This document shows positions 25,646 to 40,600 of a stretch of 64,000 bases of DNA, in pieces; the first letter of the stretch is position 1; each line of letters opens with the position of its first letter. The DNA is from Dysidea avara (lineage: Eukaryota; Porifera; Demospongiae; Dictyoceratida; Dysideidae). The stretch lies in the NCBI RefSeq assembly GCF_963678975.1, contig NC_089281.1, positions 3,931,277 to 3,995,276 on the forward strand, in the 5' to 3' direction. The position numbers were made by a program, and so were the translations under genes. The notes beneath the pieces are model-generated. The model had not been told where the DNA came from, did no database searches, and worked only from the letters and a program-made list of their open reading frames with translations.

Positions 25646-28600
25646 ATGAACGAGCCTCATACTGAGCAGTTGAAGAAGAGAAGGGTGCTAATGATCAACA
25701 CTGGAGGGAGTATAGGATCCAGAAAAACTGATAAAGGTAAAAATAACTTTGACTACGGTGATGACAAATGGCGATATATTATTAAGATTCTGTGTCGGCT
25801 TAGCCGAATTCTCCCAAAGGTTATTGTGGGAGCGAAGCTTCACTTACAACAATGTAGTAGTATACAAAATAAGTTATTGCGTTAAATTGTTTAAACATTA
25901 AAGTACACCGTGTGTACGTGCATGGAAGTGTGTACAGGGTGTGGTTATAACTTTTACAACTTAACCAGTAAAAATGAAGTTCTGTTTACTGTAGGTTACC
26001 AGCCAGTTTGTGGGTTTTTTGAAAAGGAAGTTCGTTCACAATCTTCACTCTGTGATAAAGCCTACGAGTTCTCATCAGATGAGTTTCCATTTCCACCAAT
26101 AGCCTTACCGTAAGTTGCAGGTGTTTGTCACTACATGTGCTTCTTGTGTGTGTAATATAACACAGCTATATAAGGTTTAAAAGATGCACTTCATTTGTAG
26201 TAGTGTAGCAGCTGGCTACGAAGCCATCTCCAGCTACATGACAAAGCCATGCTGCAATGTGCTAATGGTTGGTGCTGCTATGGTAGCAGTACATAGAGCT
26301 GAAACAAACCTTTGCTTCACCCATATATTCGCTTGATTGTGCTAGTATTCAAATACCTCAATTCAAATGCAACTATGCTTTTACCAATTTGTGACTAGAT
26401 TTTGTCAAGGATGTAATTAAATATATTATTCTCAAAAGATATTTCTAGTATATTTGAAGTACTATTATGGAATTTTAAATGGAGAATTGCTATTCAATTC
26501 TCATAAATTCAAACAAAATGACAGTTGACATTATTCGCTTGTTGTACTGTTGAAACTATTTGATTACTGAATTTGATATTTGTTTCAGCTCTAGTAGTAC
26601 ATTCAACAAAGGGACACATTGTACATGTACTATCATCTGTGACCACAGTTAAAACCTGTCCACTGACTTGCCGTAAATTTAATTTTGCTATTATTTTCAT
26701 GCACTACTAACTCGCACGGTTTTACCATGCTAGAAAAGCAGCTTGATCATTGTCCGTCATGTACAGTTAAACCATCCTTGTTCATTGCCCTTTTGCCTTG
26801 ACTGTGGTCGCAGATCATAGTACATTAGTTATTAGAGCAACCCCTCCTCATACCACTTGTTTGTATTTTGAAAACAATCTGTTCCTGCAAATAATTAACT
26901 ACAGTGAAACCTGTCTAATGTGGTTGCCTAATTTCTGACCTTTTTATGTAAGTGGCTGTACAAAGATCACGGATATGTTACATGTGGCAAGGAACAATGA
27001 AGTGATCTAAGGAATAGGGATGCCAGTGGAGTAACTGTAAAGTTCAATATTTCATCTTGTTCATGAACATTCCATGGGTACATACAATGAACGTGATTAC
27101 ATTATGATGGCTAAAGTCACTAGTGATTGCCATACTCTGATATGTATCATCTTTCTGTTGTGGGTACAACAGTGAAATCTGTGTATGCTGTGGACTCCTT
27201 GGGACCAACCAATAGTATTGCATTATCAAGATGTCCTCTAAGAAATACACTTGGACCAAGTGTTTAGGTTCTAATTTGAGTCTCTTTGTTTTCATCACTT
27301 TTGGACCACAGGATGTAACACAATTAAAACCACTACAATACTGCTTACACTAAATGGTATAAGGAATGCAGTTCACTGACCACTGCTAATTTTGGTGGTT
27401 TCAGTTATGCTATGAATGTGTATGTGTATCATAATCCTGCCTTGTATTGTTTCAACATGACTATTATGGTTAAACACACATCACAATTGTTTACAGGCTC
27501 ACCAGTCACAACTACAGGATATTGTACTGTATCAAGGAGTATGATCCAGTACTAGACTCTTCTAATATTGATATGGCTGACTGGGCCACCATAGCTAATG
27601 ATATCTCACAATACTATAAACAATTTGATGGGTTTGTGGTACTGCATGGTACAGACACGATGTGCTATACTGCGTCTGCTCTGTCCTACATGTTGGAATG
27701 TCTTGGTAAATCAGTTGTGTTCACTGGATCACAAGTAAGTAATGGACCTGTGGGTATTGTTACTTTATAATAATTTTTTACCATTTGTATGCTAGTGAAC
27801 AAGTACCCATCCTACTACTGCTCCTAGTAATAAAATTGCATGTGTTTATGTTGTTTGTGTTCATTTAGGTTCCATTGGTGGAGTTAAGGAATGACGCCAG
27901 GGATAACATGCTTGGTGCATTGTTAGTGGCTGGCCACTATGTGATACCAGAGGTGTGTGTGTTGTGTGCGCACATATGCATGTGTGTATGCGGGTCTGCG
28001 TACGTGCATGCTTCGTTGAGACTATGCATATGTGTAGCGTGGACTGAGAGTGCATGCAGGTGTGTGGGTGCATGCTTGAGTGGTGAGTAGTTGTTTTGAT
28101 GTAGTGTACGTATTGTAGAAACACATACTCCATACAATAATTATCTCAACATAGGTCATGATCTATTTCAACTCAAAGTTGTTTCGAGGTAACAGGTGTA
28201 TTAAGAACAGCTCCGTGTCTTTGGATGCCTTCTCCTCACCCAACGTATCGCCACTAGGAGTGATGGATGTCCGTATTAAAAGTATGTCTATAATGTTTGC
28301 ATGCATGCTAGTGTATAATACAGGGATGTCATCACCATCATACCAGGACAGTGTACCTATAGGGATCACTTTAAACAATTATTTTTGAAGTGCTTGAAAG
28401 CTTACACCCTGTTTACACTATCCCGCGTTAGCCAGAGTGTTTTCAACTCGGGTTATTGAATTCAGGTTACTAGTGGATGCTCAGGAATATTAACACTCGT
28501 TCGAGCATAACTGTCACAAAGTCTACCAGAACTACTGTGTATGTCGTAGCCATTTGAAGAACAGTTTTAGAACATAGAATACACTTGCTGTGTGGCCAAT

Positions 28601-31600
28601 AGAAACAAGTTATATTGTTAGCCTGAGTTGGCCAGCTCAGAATGTGTTCACACTGTATTATATCCTGTGCCAGCCTACCTCTCCTTGTCGTGCTGTGCTA
28701 GACCCGGTTCTGCATGGCTCGATTGATTCACACTGCAATTTGTATTGAGCTGTGCCATGCTCTACCCAGGTTAGAAGGTAGTGTGAACAGGGTGTTAGTG
28801 CTTCAAATTGACATGCAGTGTAAAGAATATGTTTGTCTATTATCAAAGACTAATGAAATACGACTCTGCTACAAAACTTTAGAACAAGTGTTTACTTCTG
28901 CTTAGTGCGTTTTCCAGTTGCAGTAGTTGTTTTAAGTGACTTTCATATTACTGGTCATTATTATGGTGTTGGCTGCTACAGTAGGGCTCATACATGGTTT
29001 GTGTGTTTAAGTCTGTAGTTGAGCATTTTCATGAGGTTGACCTATTACCGTAAATGACGAAAGTTTGGAGTAACTAAAGTGAATCCGGTAAATCAAGGAA
29101 ATTCGCTTGCCAGTCAGCTATTCAGTATATAATTCCATATTAGCTGCATGGTACTGTAAATTTGCCAAACTTTTGTCCACCAACCTGCTTTGCATCCTAA
29201 TTTACCAAACTTAAGTCTCGCCAATCTTTTGGCATTTACGGTAGTACTTCCTAGTAGGAGAGTTTATTTACTGAATGACTTGTAATGTTTAGAGAAGCAC
29301 ACAGAGCTGTATTCAGTTTAATGTTTTTGATTTTTGATCACTTTAGTTGACTGGGACTCAGTGAGACACTGCAGTGACACACACTCCTTCCACGTCCACA
29401 CAAATATGGTGAAAGATGTCGGTATACTGCGACTGTTCCCAGGAATAACCAGAGCCACTGTGAGCATTAGCAAAAGTGTTTTAATGCAACCACAAATATA
29501 TTCACATGCAGATAAGAGCGTTTCTCCAGCCGCCTATGCAAGGAGTTGTATTACAGTCTTATGGTAGTGGCAACATACCTGATTCTAGGGTGGATCTGAT
29601 TGAAGACTTGAAGGAGGCCACTGATAGAGGAGTACTAGTGGTCAACTGTACACAATGTACCAATGGGCATGTAACACAAGCTTATGCTGCAGGAAGGGTA
29701 TGTGTGTATACACTGTAGTGGGCACTATCTAGAATAAATTTTACCTATATACTGTGTCTGCAAAAGTCAAATAGATTTGAGTCAAATTTCTGTACACTGT
29801 ATAGTTAGGTGATCAGTTGATGTGGTAGTTTGTCGGTCTTAATATTATACAGTATTGTTGGATTTACTTTTATGGCCATCTCTAGTGTTTTAGTGCAGCT
29901 GATCCTCAGTTGCAACCTTACTGTGAAAGCGAATGTTCAATTAGAGTATTCTATCAATTGTGTATACGTACTTGCAGGTATGTCATACTATAGCAAACTT
30001 GCTTCTTTCTCATGCTATGTTTGTAAAAATATCCTGTACAGTGTGCACCTGTGGATTCATGACTTTGTCATTACATATGTATATGAATATTCTGTAGGTG
30101 TTGAAAGAAGCTGGAGTACTACAAGGAGCAGATATGACTCCTGAAGCCGCTTTAACCAAATTATCCTATTTGTTAGGTAGGATTGACTACAACATGGAGA
30201 AACGGAAATCGGTAATGTTGCTATGTGTGTTGTGTTCTATGTGTGGTTGGTATGTATGTAATTAGTGTGACTAAATGTGTGTACGTAGTGTGTTGTGTAT
30301 GTTTGCGTGCGTGCGTGTGTGAGGCAACATAGCCAAGTGGTTAGAGTACTGGCCTGGTAATCGCAAGGTTTCAGGTTCGATGCTTTGTGATGTATATAGT
30401 TGTGGTTATCACAAGAAACCTTACTCACATTGTTCCAGTCTACCTAGCTATATAATGGGGGACCTGGTGACCTTATGTCAGCTGCAAAGCAAGTGTCAAA
30501 CTGTCCTTGTATTGGTTAGAGGTGTTGGGATCATTGCAGAACTTTGTGTTCCACAGCCTCTATCTATGGGACTTGGAAAGTCCTCCTGCAGGTTACTAGT
30601 CCTGATTCAAGAGGATTTGCCTGCATAGACTCGAATGCCTAAGTCATCACAGGCACCTAAGTGCTGGCTTGTTGGGTGACAATAGCTGTGTTTCACACAG
30701 ATACCAGAGGCTTTGCTTTGTATGTGTGTGTTGTGTGTGCATATGTGTAGTGTGTGTGCGTTTATGTGTGTGTATACAGCTCAGCCAGATGGGCAGAGTA
30801 TTGCCTGTACTCTCCCCACCTGGCCGAGCTGTTTACATGCACACGCACACACACACAATGTTCCAGCCTTAGTACCCAGTTGCTACTGTTGCAAGTTATT
30901 ACTAGACCTGCTCCAGGAGGATTTTCCAGCACCAGTTGAGTGGTGCACTGCTTTGCTTTGTGCAGCTACTGGAAGCCTTGCTTTTGTGTGATTAGTATAG
31001 TGTAGGGTTGGGTGATATTTCAATAAATCACCAATATCGTCTAATCAAATTCCTCAATACAATTATTGTATGTATTTAGCCTTCATTACTACATAGGCAA
31101 TATTTATCATATTTTACAAATCTCATTATCTAATTGTGTCTATTCTATGTATCATATTTGATACACTTCTATTGTTAACCGATTAACTTGTTAGCACAGA
31201 AGTTGTGTTAATAAACTAATTCTCAGTGAAAACAAGCATTCTCTTATTGTCATTGCAGACTTTTCAAACTACGTGCTATTGTGTTCAATTTTCACATGCT
31301 ATATCATTAAATGGTTCATGCAATAATCACATGTCACAAATTAAATATCGCCCAACCCTAGTGTGGTGTGGTCATTTCATTTGCAGTACCTATGTATTTT
31401 ATACCCTTCACTACAGCTGCAATTAATTGTTAACTTTTAGTTTTGGTTATGTGTGCAGTTATTGTTACAAAACATTCGTGGAGAGCTGACAGTGCTTGAT
31501 GACACAGAGCCCAACTTTTCAATAAAGGATAGCGAGTTGATCAGAACAATAGCCACAGCCTTACACATCAGTACCAGTAAGGTATGTATGAATTGGTAGT

Positions 31601-34600
31601 ACAGAAATCATCAAGAAAATGTATACCTGTAATGTATTGTGTTGTTTTTTGCCTACCAGGAAATTCATCTTCTTCGTAGACATATGTTTCCTCCTTTGAT
31701 GTGTATGGCTGCATCAAAAGGAGACAATGATACTCTTAAAGACTTTAGGAAACAGGTAAACATAATGTATGTCATGGATGGTGTATGTACAGGTTTATGT
31801 CTCTATGTACCACTCTACGTGGGCAGTTCAAACTGCTGCAGACCACAATGAGTGCATTATAACTTATAATACACTGACCACAGTGCAATATACAGATATT
31901 GCACTAGCTGCGGTTTTGTGCAGCATTGCACAAGTACTGGCGGCTGATGCCCCTATGACGCCTCACCTAGTATATGGAAAGATGCTTCACAACTCACTTG
32001 AATTCTTTTATAGCCTAACATATAAAAGTCGATTGTGAGGCCATAACATCACCAAACATCACCGGATCAAAGGTCAACCAAGCAGCTAATGGCGATTGAA
32101 AAAGCCAACACAGTGCTAGCCCACATATATATAAACATACTGATAGTCTTACTAGTCTGATGCCATCCTAGCCTAAATTATAAACCGTAATTCATCTTCG
32201 ACAATGAGTCAATAAAACTATTATAGTATTCTAAGTAATCCTCACCATTCGATTGTGGCAGCTAGTTTTTGTCTTGCCACTAGATTCAAGTTTAGATAGT
32301 AATAATTAGACTAGTAGTGGTTCACTAGTTAGGTTTTGCTTACTTAGACCATTTTTTAGCTGCTTTTCTTTGAGAGAACAATCACAGGCGTTCGAGTTGA
32401 TCACATATGATGAGCACTACACGATGATTGAGAGCCGAACAGCATACTAGCTTTAGTCAAATGCAATATCTTAGGTGGCTATGGTACTGTAGAGGGAACG
32501 TCACCGCAATGTTAGGCTCGGTCACCCACAATCGATGTTAGAAATGCCTTTATAAGAGTTGCAGCTGTCTTGTGAGACTCTCCCCACCTATTAGGTGAGT
32601 GGTACATGACAGTTATACAATGTGCACTCGTGCTCTGCCTGTATAAATGCACTCGCCTTTGTCCCTGTGCATTTATATCAGGCAGAGCACTCGTGCCTGT
32701 TGTGTAACTATATAATGTATGTTTGAAATGTGTACACATGTATACATTCATGTGTGTTTGTATGTTAGGGCTGGGAGATTATATTGATTGTGGGATTAAT
32801 CGTGATTGTCTCTGAACATCGTGATGTTGATGTGTATTATAAATAATCGTGATGTGTGACATCACATGTGTATTAGTTAATTAAAAATGGAGGCACACAC
32901 TGTTGTGGAAGAATATACACAATCCAGAAAACAAGACTAGACTTCTGAGACAGTTCATTGTGTGAATAAATCTTACTAGGTAGTTTAAAGCTTACAGTAT
33001 CTGTTAGAAACTGTTGAACTTCTAAGATACTATTATTCATTATGCTGTTTGTATTAAGCCTTGGGCCTTAATTGTGTTGAACAGTTGTACAGTGTATTGT
33101 TAAAATAAATATTTCATACAAAGTTGAGCATACACGATGCTATTGATGCATGTGAGTTATAACAGTGATAGTTATAATCGTGATATATATGTTGCATCCT
33201 ACAATCGTAAAAGTAGTGAAATGCCACAATCGCTCAGCCCTACTGCATGTCAGTAGTTTCTTACCGAGATAATGGTATTTGTGTTTCTATTGAAGGGTGG
33301 TGATTTCAGTGTGGCAAATTATGATGGTCGTACACCTCTACATGTGGCGTGTTGTGAGGGTCATCTTGACACAGTGCAATTGCTACTGGAGAATGGTGCC
33401 TCGGTACATGTGAGGGACAGGTTTGACCATACCCCTCTAACAGATGCCATCCGATTCAAGTAAGTTCACTCTAAAGTTATAATACTGTACACACAAGAGT
33501 ACCTCAGTTTACCTGTGATAATAGTATGTGGTCCCAGTGATAATGGGATACAACTAGTAGCAGAGTACTGAAGTACACTTTCTTCGCTGCTCTAGTCTTG
33601 GCTTGAAAACAAAAGCTTCAAGAGTATAAATACCAGCTAATGATCCATTAGAATACTTTCTTATAAAAAGGTGTTCAAATGCTGCTTGTTTCAAAGTAAA
33701 CCCCTGATTCAGCATGTGTACTGTACATACATGTGCATACAGTAATTGTATATTGGCTAGCTACTTGTAAATGCCTGTGAGGAATGTTTATGAGACATGC
33801 ATCTGTCATAAAGTAGTACAACAAGACTCATGATGTACCCTATTTCTTTCTGAACAGTAAGAATAATGATTGCTTAATTAGAGTATTTTTGGAACTGATA
33901 TATATATATATAATTTGGGTATGTACTGTTTAACTGTCTATATATCACTTAGCTTATTTGACACTTAGCTCAGCAGATTAGCTCTTTAGCTCATTAACAC
34001 TTACTGGATTTGGAAATGGAAGTGGTATCATCTTTTGATATGTATACCTCTTACTGTTGTACAAAGCAGAGCAGAGCAGATCTAAAGGATAAATTGGACA
34101 GTACCTACTGTATCAGCGTTGAAACCGGATCGGGTCATCCAGGTCAACCAGGTTACAGATTATCCGGGTCTGACCCAGATTGGATCGCGTGAGAAACGAA
34201 ATCGTTAGTTTGACAATGTGGAAACTTATTGACGCTAGTCACACAGCTCTTTCATGAGCCACGCCCACTTATCACATTACAAGTATATGTTCAACCACGC
34301 CCATTTATTAGTAACTGCAGTCTGTAGTACAAAACCATGTCCGTTGCTGTCTGCAAGCTTAAGTAAAGCCATGCCCACTAATCGATTGTTGTTGTTGTAC
34401 GAGTTGTTTATAGTCTAGTTTTGCAGCAGGATAAGTTCTTTGTGAGCCACACCCACTTTAATATATCGGGATAGTGTAATACTAGGTATACATGAAGCCA
34501 CACCCAATTGCTGTCTGTAGATATGTGGAACCAAATCCACTAACTGATTTTAAATTATAAACTTACTGGCTTAGTTATCACATAACTACTCGTTTACTCA

Positions 34601-37600
34601 ATACTGTACGTTAATCAAACGTTAAAAACGTAGTCTCGCTCGCTTGAGACTAGCCAAAACATAACTCTTAGTGCATGCCTTGGCTTTAATTAATCTGGGT
34701 CAAATCCGGGTCTGACCTGGATTGCTATCCGTCTGACCTGGATTGCTATCCTGGTCAGTGAGTCATCCTAGTAACCCGGTTTTAATGCTGTACTGTATTA
34801 GTGGTGGCCAGCAAATAAATAATCACCGGTGAAAAACAATACAAGCCCATGTTTCATCAAGGCCAACCAGCATTTTTGGTTGACATGGTTACAAAACCAA
34901 AGTTTACAACCAGCACAGAAATATTTTACCTTAGTATATTGCAGCCAAACTACTCTATTAGGTGTGATACAGCCTTTATACTGAAAGTGAGTTTCCTGTA
35001 CTAACACAGCAAGGCAAACACAGGTAACATCAAAAAGGCTGAGATGTAACATCGGGGATTTTGTACACAGATAATGGCTTCCATTTCCAATCCTGGTAAG
35101 CATTGTATCTGATTTCAGTAATGATTGAACTAGTACATACTTGTTCAGGTAATGGAGGTTCTGCCTTATTTACATGTTATGTACAGTAATTACGTATTAT
35201 TATGGATACATTTGTTACACTGCACTGTGTTGTGTTTGCAGAAGATTTGATGTGATCAAATTACTCCTACAAACTGGTGCACATTTGGTGGAATCCTCCA
35301 GTGATATAGCATCCAGGCTGTGCAAGTATGGGTGTACAGTGTGTGTCATTTTTGTGTGTAATAGAGTTCTTATACAGATATTGTGAACTCTAGAATGGAT
35401 GTTTGTTATATCAACTACATAAATAATGTAGTTATGTGCTGCTTAAAAACAATAAAATATTTTTAAAAACACAAAGTTTGACAGAAAAAAATATTTTGTT
35501 GCTTCAATAACTACAGTTACTGATTTCTGAAGCATTGTCAACTTCAACTGTCATGTCCCATCTAGTAGTAATGATTGCTTGATTAGGATTAGAGTGTTCC
35601 GTTGTACTAGTGTCATAATTATGTCATTGTTAACTACAGGGCAGCAGCTGAAGATGATGTTGATGCATTAACTGCATGGCATATGGCTGGAGCTAACTTC
35701 TCTATTACTGATCATGAGAACAGGAGCCCAATACAAGTGGTAAGTACTTTATGTATATGTTAAAGCATAGCCTTGCTCGTGCTATATGAAAAATAAAGTA
35801 CGAGGCGCTTGGCCTCGATGCTAATAAAGCACGAGGCGAAGCCGAGTGCTTTATTAGCATCTCGGCCGCGCGCCTCGTACTTTATTTTTCATATAGCACG
35901 AGCAAGGCTATGCTTTAAATGATTTATGGAACTTTCTAGTCGTGTAGCTTCACCATACACTAAGACTCGTAATTAACAAGCATTGCACAAACTATTAGCA
36001 GCCTGAACGCACACAAACTAGATTAACAAAGTAACTCACGCGTATTTCACCATAGTTTGGCATAGTAGACGTTCATTGTGTCTTTTGGCAGGTTTTGTTT
36101 GCAACCCACAATCGATTCTATTGTGAGTCACATGGTGAAGTATTTCCGTGATATCTCCAGGACTTGTCCGTTTACATTAACAAACGTAATAGCAACGTTA
36201 CCTTCTCCCGCCCATCATCGAAGCATTTAGGTATGTCTATAAAAGCAATCCAGTGGTGGAACTCGTATTGGCTGGGGTGATTGATCACTCAGCGCGGCGA
36301 GGCTATCAGCCTTCACTGGCTTGGATGATTAGTCATACTGGCGCGAGCCCCGTAGGCTATTAGCCTACACTAAGGCATGTGGGAAACTGTGCTTTATTGC
36401 CCACAAAGAGTGCTTTATTGCACCACAAAGAGTGCTTTATTGAACGAACAAAGCACTCTTTGCGGTGCAATAAAGCACTCTTTGTGGTCGATGAAGCATT
36501 TGGACGGCTGAGAGTGTACTTTATGAAATTTAAAGTACATCTTTTCCTTTGATCTCGCCCACGCAAAGTTCTATAAGTTTGTTTATAGTGTACCCACATA
36601 TCCATTACTCTGTCATGGAAATCATATTTATCAGAAATATACTATTGTGTGTCAGGTCCCAAGTAATTGTATATTGTATAACTTTTTACTATTGTGTGTA
36701 GGCTACTGAAAAGAATTCTAAGCAGGCAATTTCGTTTTTGTTAAAATGTGACAGAAAACTACAAGAAAAGGTATTGTTTATACACAATGTGTGTAAATAT
36801 GTGCTGTTGTATCATATAATTGAGGTATATTGGCTATAAGTTCTTTCACCACTTTTTTGCTGAGATGGTACATATATATAAGTGATGAATCATCTCTTCA
36901 TTAATTTTTGTAGTGATGTGCAATACATATCAATATATCGGAATATTGCGATACTCTGAATACAAATACCATGCTTGCATATTGATATTTTGATTGTACA
37001 ATCACAAAATGTGAAGGTACAATTTAACAGTGTAGCTTGGTTGTTTACCAGTTTCCTAGACTCTTTAAGCTAGTTATATACGCAATAGGGCTGGGACGAA
37101 GCTTCGAATATTTTGGTGGTTCGAAGGTTAAGTAAACTTTAAATTTTAAAAGTATCCTTCGAAGCTTCGTAATGCACTCATTGTTTATGAAAGAATTACA
37201 AATAAATGTCGTTGTCTTTATTGCAGCTGCTTATTGATCTTGCGCGATCGATGTTCGTCTCTTCGCGAGTGCCACGCCCACTTTTAAACCATCGCAGTTT
37301 AGCTTGCTACCATAGTTATAGCCTTGAAACACCTTATGAAGTGATAGATACAGTATTGCAGGAAAATGTCCGTTTAGCCATTAGTTGGTGTTTACCTATG
37401 CATGATAGCAGTATAGCGGACATGCCCATTTGCAATCGATCGATCGCATCATTCAGTACTGCTGCTATGCACTTACCAAATGCTTGTAAACTTATTAAAT
37501 AGGACTAGAAAGGTAAAACTTAAGAAGGATGTTAGTAAGTACAAGAAAACCTGTAACTTGAAAGCTAACATCGAAGCTTCGAATATTCAAACATTTTACA

Positions 37601-40600
37601 AGCGAATATTCGAAGGTAAATTTCAATATTCCAATACGTAATGGAGTAATAGCTGGTACTAAATAATGGGGAAATATATCAGCCACCCATGTATTTCCAT
37701 GAAGGTCTGTATTTTTCCAGTATAACAGTGTAGCTGGGTTGATTATCACTTTCCTGGACTCTTTTTAAGCTTGTACTATAACAGGGCAATGGGTGTGAAA
37801 TACTGTAGGGCTCTCAGTTTTGATTAATTTATTAATTGATTAATCATCGATTATTAAATCGATTAATCTATATGTAGTGAACATCATGCATATAGCATCA
37901 GCCACACTTAATCACCACCAGAATAACAGTGTAGGAGAGTTGAAGGAATGGCAGCAGTTGATAGGTAGTTACAATTAGTAGTACTTACAGGCTGCAGTAT
38001 GGCATCTTTACGAGCTCAGAATCTGTCATGGATGTGGTGAGCCAACTAGAGGTGTACTGTAGCATTGAGAAAAGAGAAGTGATGCAACTTTTGCTATAAA
38101 GCACAGCAATACCTAGTATGGTGGTGTGGCCTCTTATTACACAACCCAGACAATTAGGCACCACAAATATTTTAAATACATGCTCCCTTGTCTGGATTGC
38201 TCCCTTGTCTGGATTACTCCATGCATGGCTGCTATACTGTACAAAGAATATCATTTCCTGTGATGCAGTTCATTTTCTTCAAGTATAACAGCTACTGTTT
38301 TCAGAAGATCTGTGTAAGAATATTTTAGCAGTAGTAGCAGTACTTACATGTGCTGCTGTATGGCTTCTCATAACTATAGCGCTTTGTGGAAGAGTGAAAA
38401 GGCCTTTCTATTTGTTGTAGTGAGCAAAGGCGTAGAATTTTTATTGATGACATGTATACTACAGGATTAATCGATTACAAAGTTTTTAAAAAATCGGTTA
38501 TATTTTGTCATCGAATAATCAATATTATCGATTAATCAAATCATTATTATCGATTAATCGAATCAATATTATCGATTAATCGTGAGAGCCCTAGTGAAAT
38601 GATGACCCTAAGGGCTCTTGTAGAAAAATATATTATAACGTATCGGTGGCTATACAGCTGTTAGATACACAACTGCAAATACTCTGTTTAAGGCGTATCA
38701 CACATCACTAACATTTAGTTAGTGTAGGTATTTGCATAGTCTTTAAGAATTTTCAGTAGAGCTGAGTAAGTCTTGGTAGTATTAGGTCGGTTTTTATTGA
38801 TTCAGGTAGGGCTGGGACAAAGCTTCAAATGTTTCATGGGTTCGAAGGTTAAGTAAACTTCGAATTATAAAAGTATCCTTCGAAGCTTCGTAATGCACTC
38901 ATAGTCTACGAAAGAATTACAAATAAATGTCGTTATCTTTATTGCAGCTGCTTTTTCCTCTTGTGTGATCAATGTTCGTCTCTTCACGATCAATCTTCAT
39001 GTGCCACACCCACTTTTAAACCATCACAGTTCAGCGTGCTACCATAGTTGCAGCCTTAAAACACCTTATAAAGTGATAGATAATGCATGGAAAACGTACT
39101 TTTAGCCATTACTTGGTGTTTACCTATGCATGCAGTATAGTGAACACGCCCATTCGCAATCAATCAATCACGTTATTCAGTACTGCTGCTATGTAATTTT
39201 CAAATGCTTAAAAATTTAATAAATAGGTTTAGAAAGATAAAACTGAAGAAGGATGTGCATAAATACAAGAAAACCGGTAACTTGAAAGCTAACACCGAAG
39301 CTTCGAATGTTTAGACATTTTATTAGTGAATGTTCGAAGGTGAATTTAAATATTCATCCCAGCCCTAGATTCAGTACATCCTTGCTAATTCTAATGGCAA
39401 CTGTGACTGCTCATATAGTGTATGTTGTATTACTAGACTCTGTGTATGAAATGAAATAGTTCACTAATCTGATAAAATTGACTACAGGGCTTACAGCAAT
39501 GGTCGGCAACAGACTAACAAATTGCCATATTTCTGATCGTAATTGGATTTGGCTGTTTTAAAGTATAAAGGGGAGGGGGGCAACTAAATTTTAGCATAAG
39601 TGACCCACTGAGCAAAAACCCGATTTGTTTGCATTTTACTCGAATTTCATTTTATGACATTTTTGTTGTCTAGGGGGAACAACCAATGGACTGTTAAAGT
39701 TTCAACCATTTCTGGTAAGTGGTTTTGGAGTTATAGCGATAGATAACAAGAAGAGCGAAACAATCGATTTGTACATGGAAAAAATTTACAGGCACTTGTT
39801 TAATCGATCATAACTCTCAAGTGCAGTGGGCTACAGAGATGGGACTTGTGCCATTCTATTCACAATGAACTGGGGCATTCATCAAGGTACAGTTTTAGAC
39901 TTAAATACACCCATGCTATCAAGCAAGAATGCTGTTAAAGCTTAAAAACGGTGACAATAAAGTTACGTTTTACTGCAACATAAACAAACACACGTAACTC
40001 ATGTTTGCTCCATGGTACAGAAATGAAAACAAAGATATTCTTACTCTCCATGAAGAGGCAAATCCACTGCTATATTAGGTTATTCGAGTCTTCATTCACT
40101 GTTTACTGAAGCGATTAAAACGTTGCATAAAATTATTTATGTAGCACTCATTTTTACCCAATGTATTTCAATAGCTAAAACAGAATTATGCTAACAAGTC
40201 GGGTTTTCGCTCAGTGGGTCACACATATTGCACTATCATTATTATATACATTTAGATCTAAAGCTTATTTAAAATCAGCTGCCCATATGATTAGTCAGTA
40301 AGCTTGTGAATGGCTTGGATTCCCACTTAAGATGCTGTTTAAGAAACTGGCTTAGCCACTAGTTTTCAAGAAAAAGTAGGTCAAAAATGTGAAATTCTTA
40401 TTTTGTGGTGCAGTGGATCCCATTCCTTAGAAAAGCTCTGTTCAATTTCTCTAATGGGACATCATTAATTCTAATAGAATGCACACTAACAATGTAATAC
40501 TCTACAATCACTTTTGATGTTTGGTGTTAGGATAACTGAGTACTATTGTATAAAATGAATAGTGTTAGTGTCTACCTATCATCACTAATATGTATTAGCT

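Larger units (their letters stand above)
36911..38710. mobile_element. Outer TIR element carrying nested insertions
   Basis: Starts tagtgatgtgcaatac and ends gtatcacacatcacta (inverted, imperfect). It encloses the separate TIR elements at 37086 and 37803, so it is the older host. Target duplication not recognised. In the last ASPG intron. Confidence 0.5.

Noticed and set aside
30316..30395. Functional tRNA gene
   Set aside because: A- and B-box-like motifs are present but acceptor and anticodon stems do not form; many copies share the attached body, as in SINEs.
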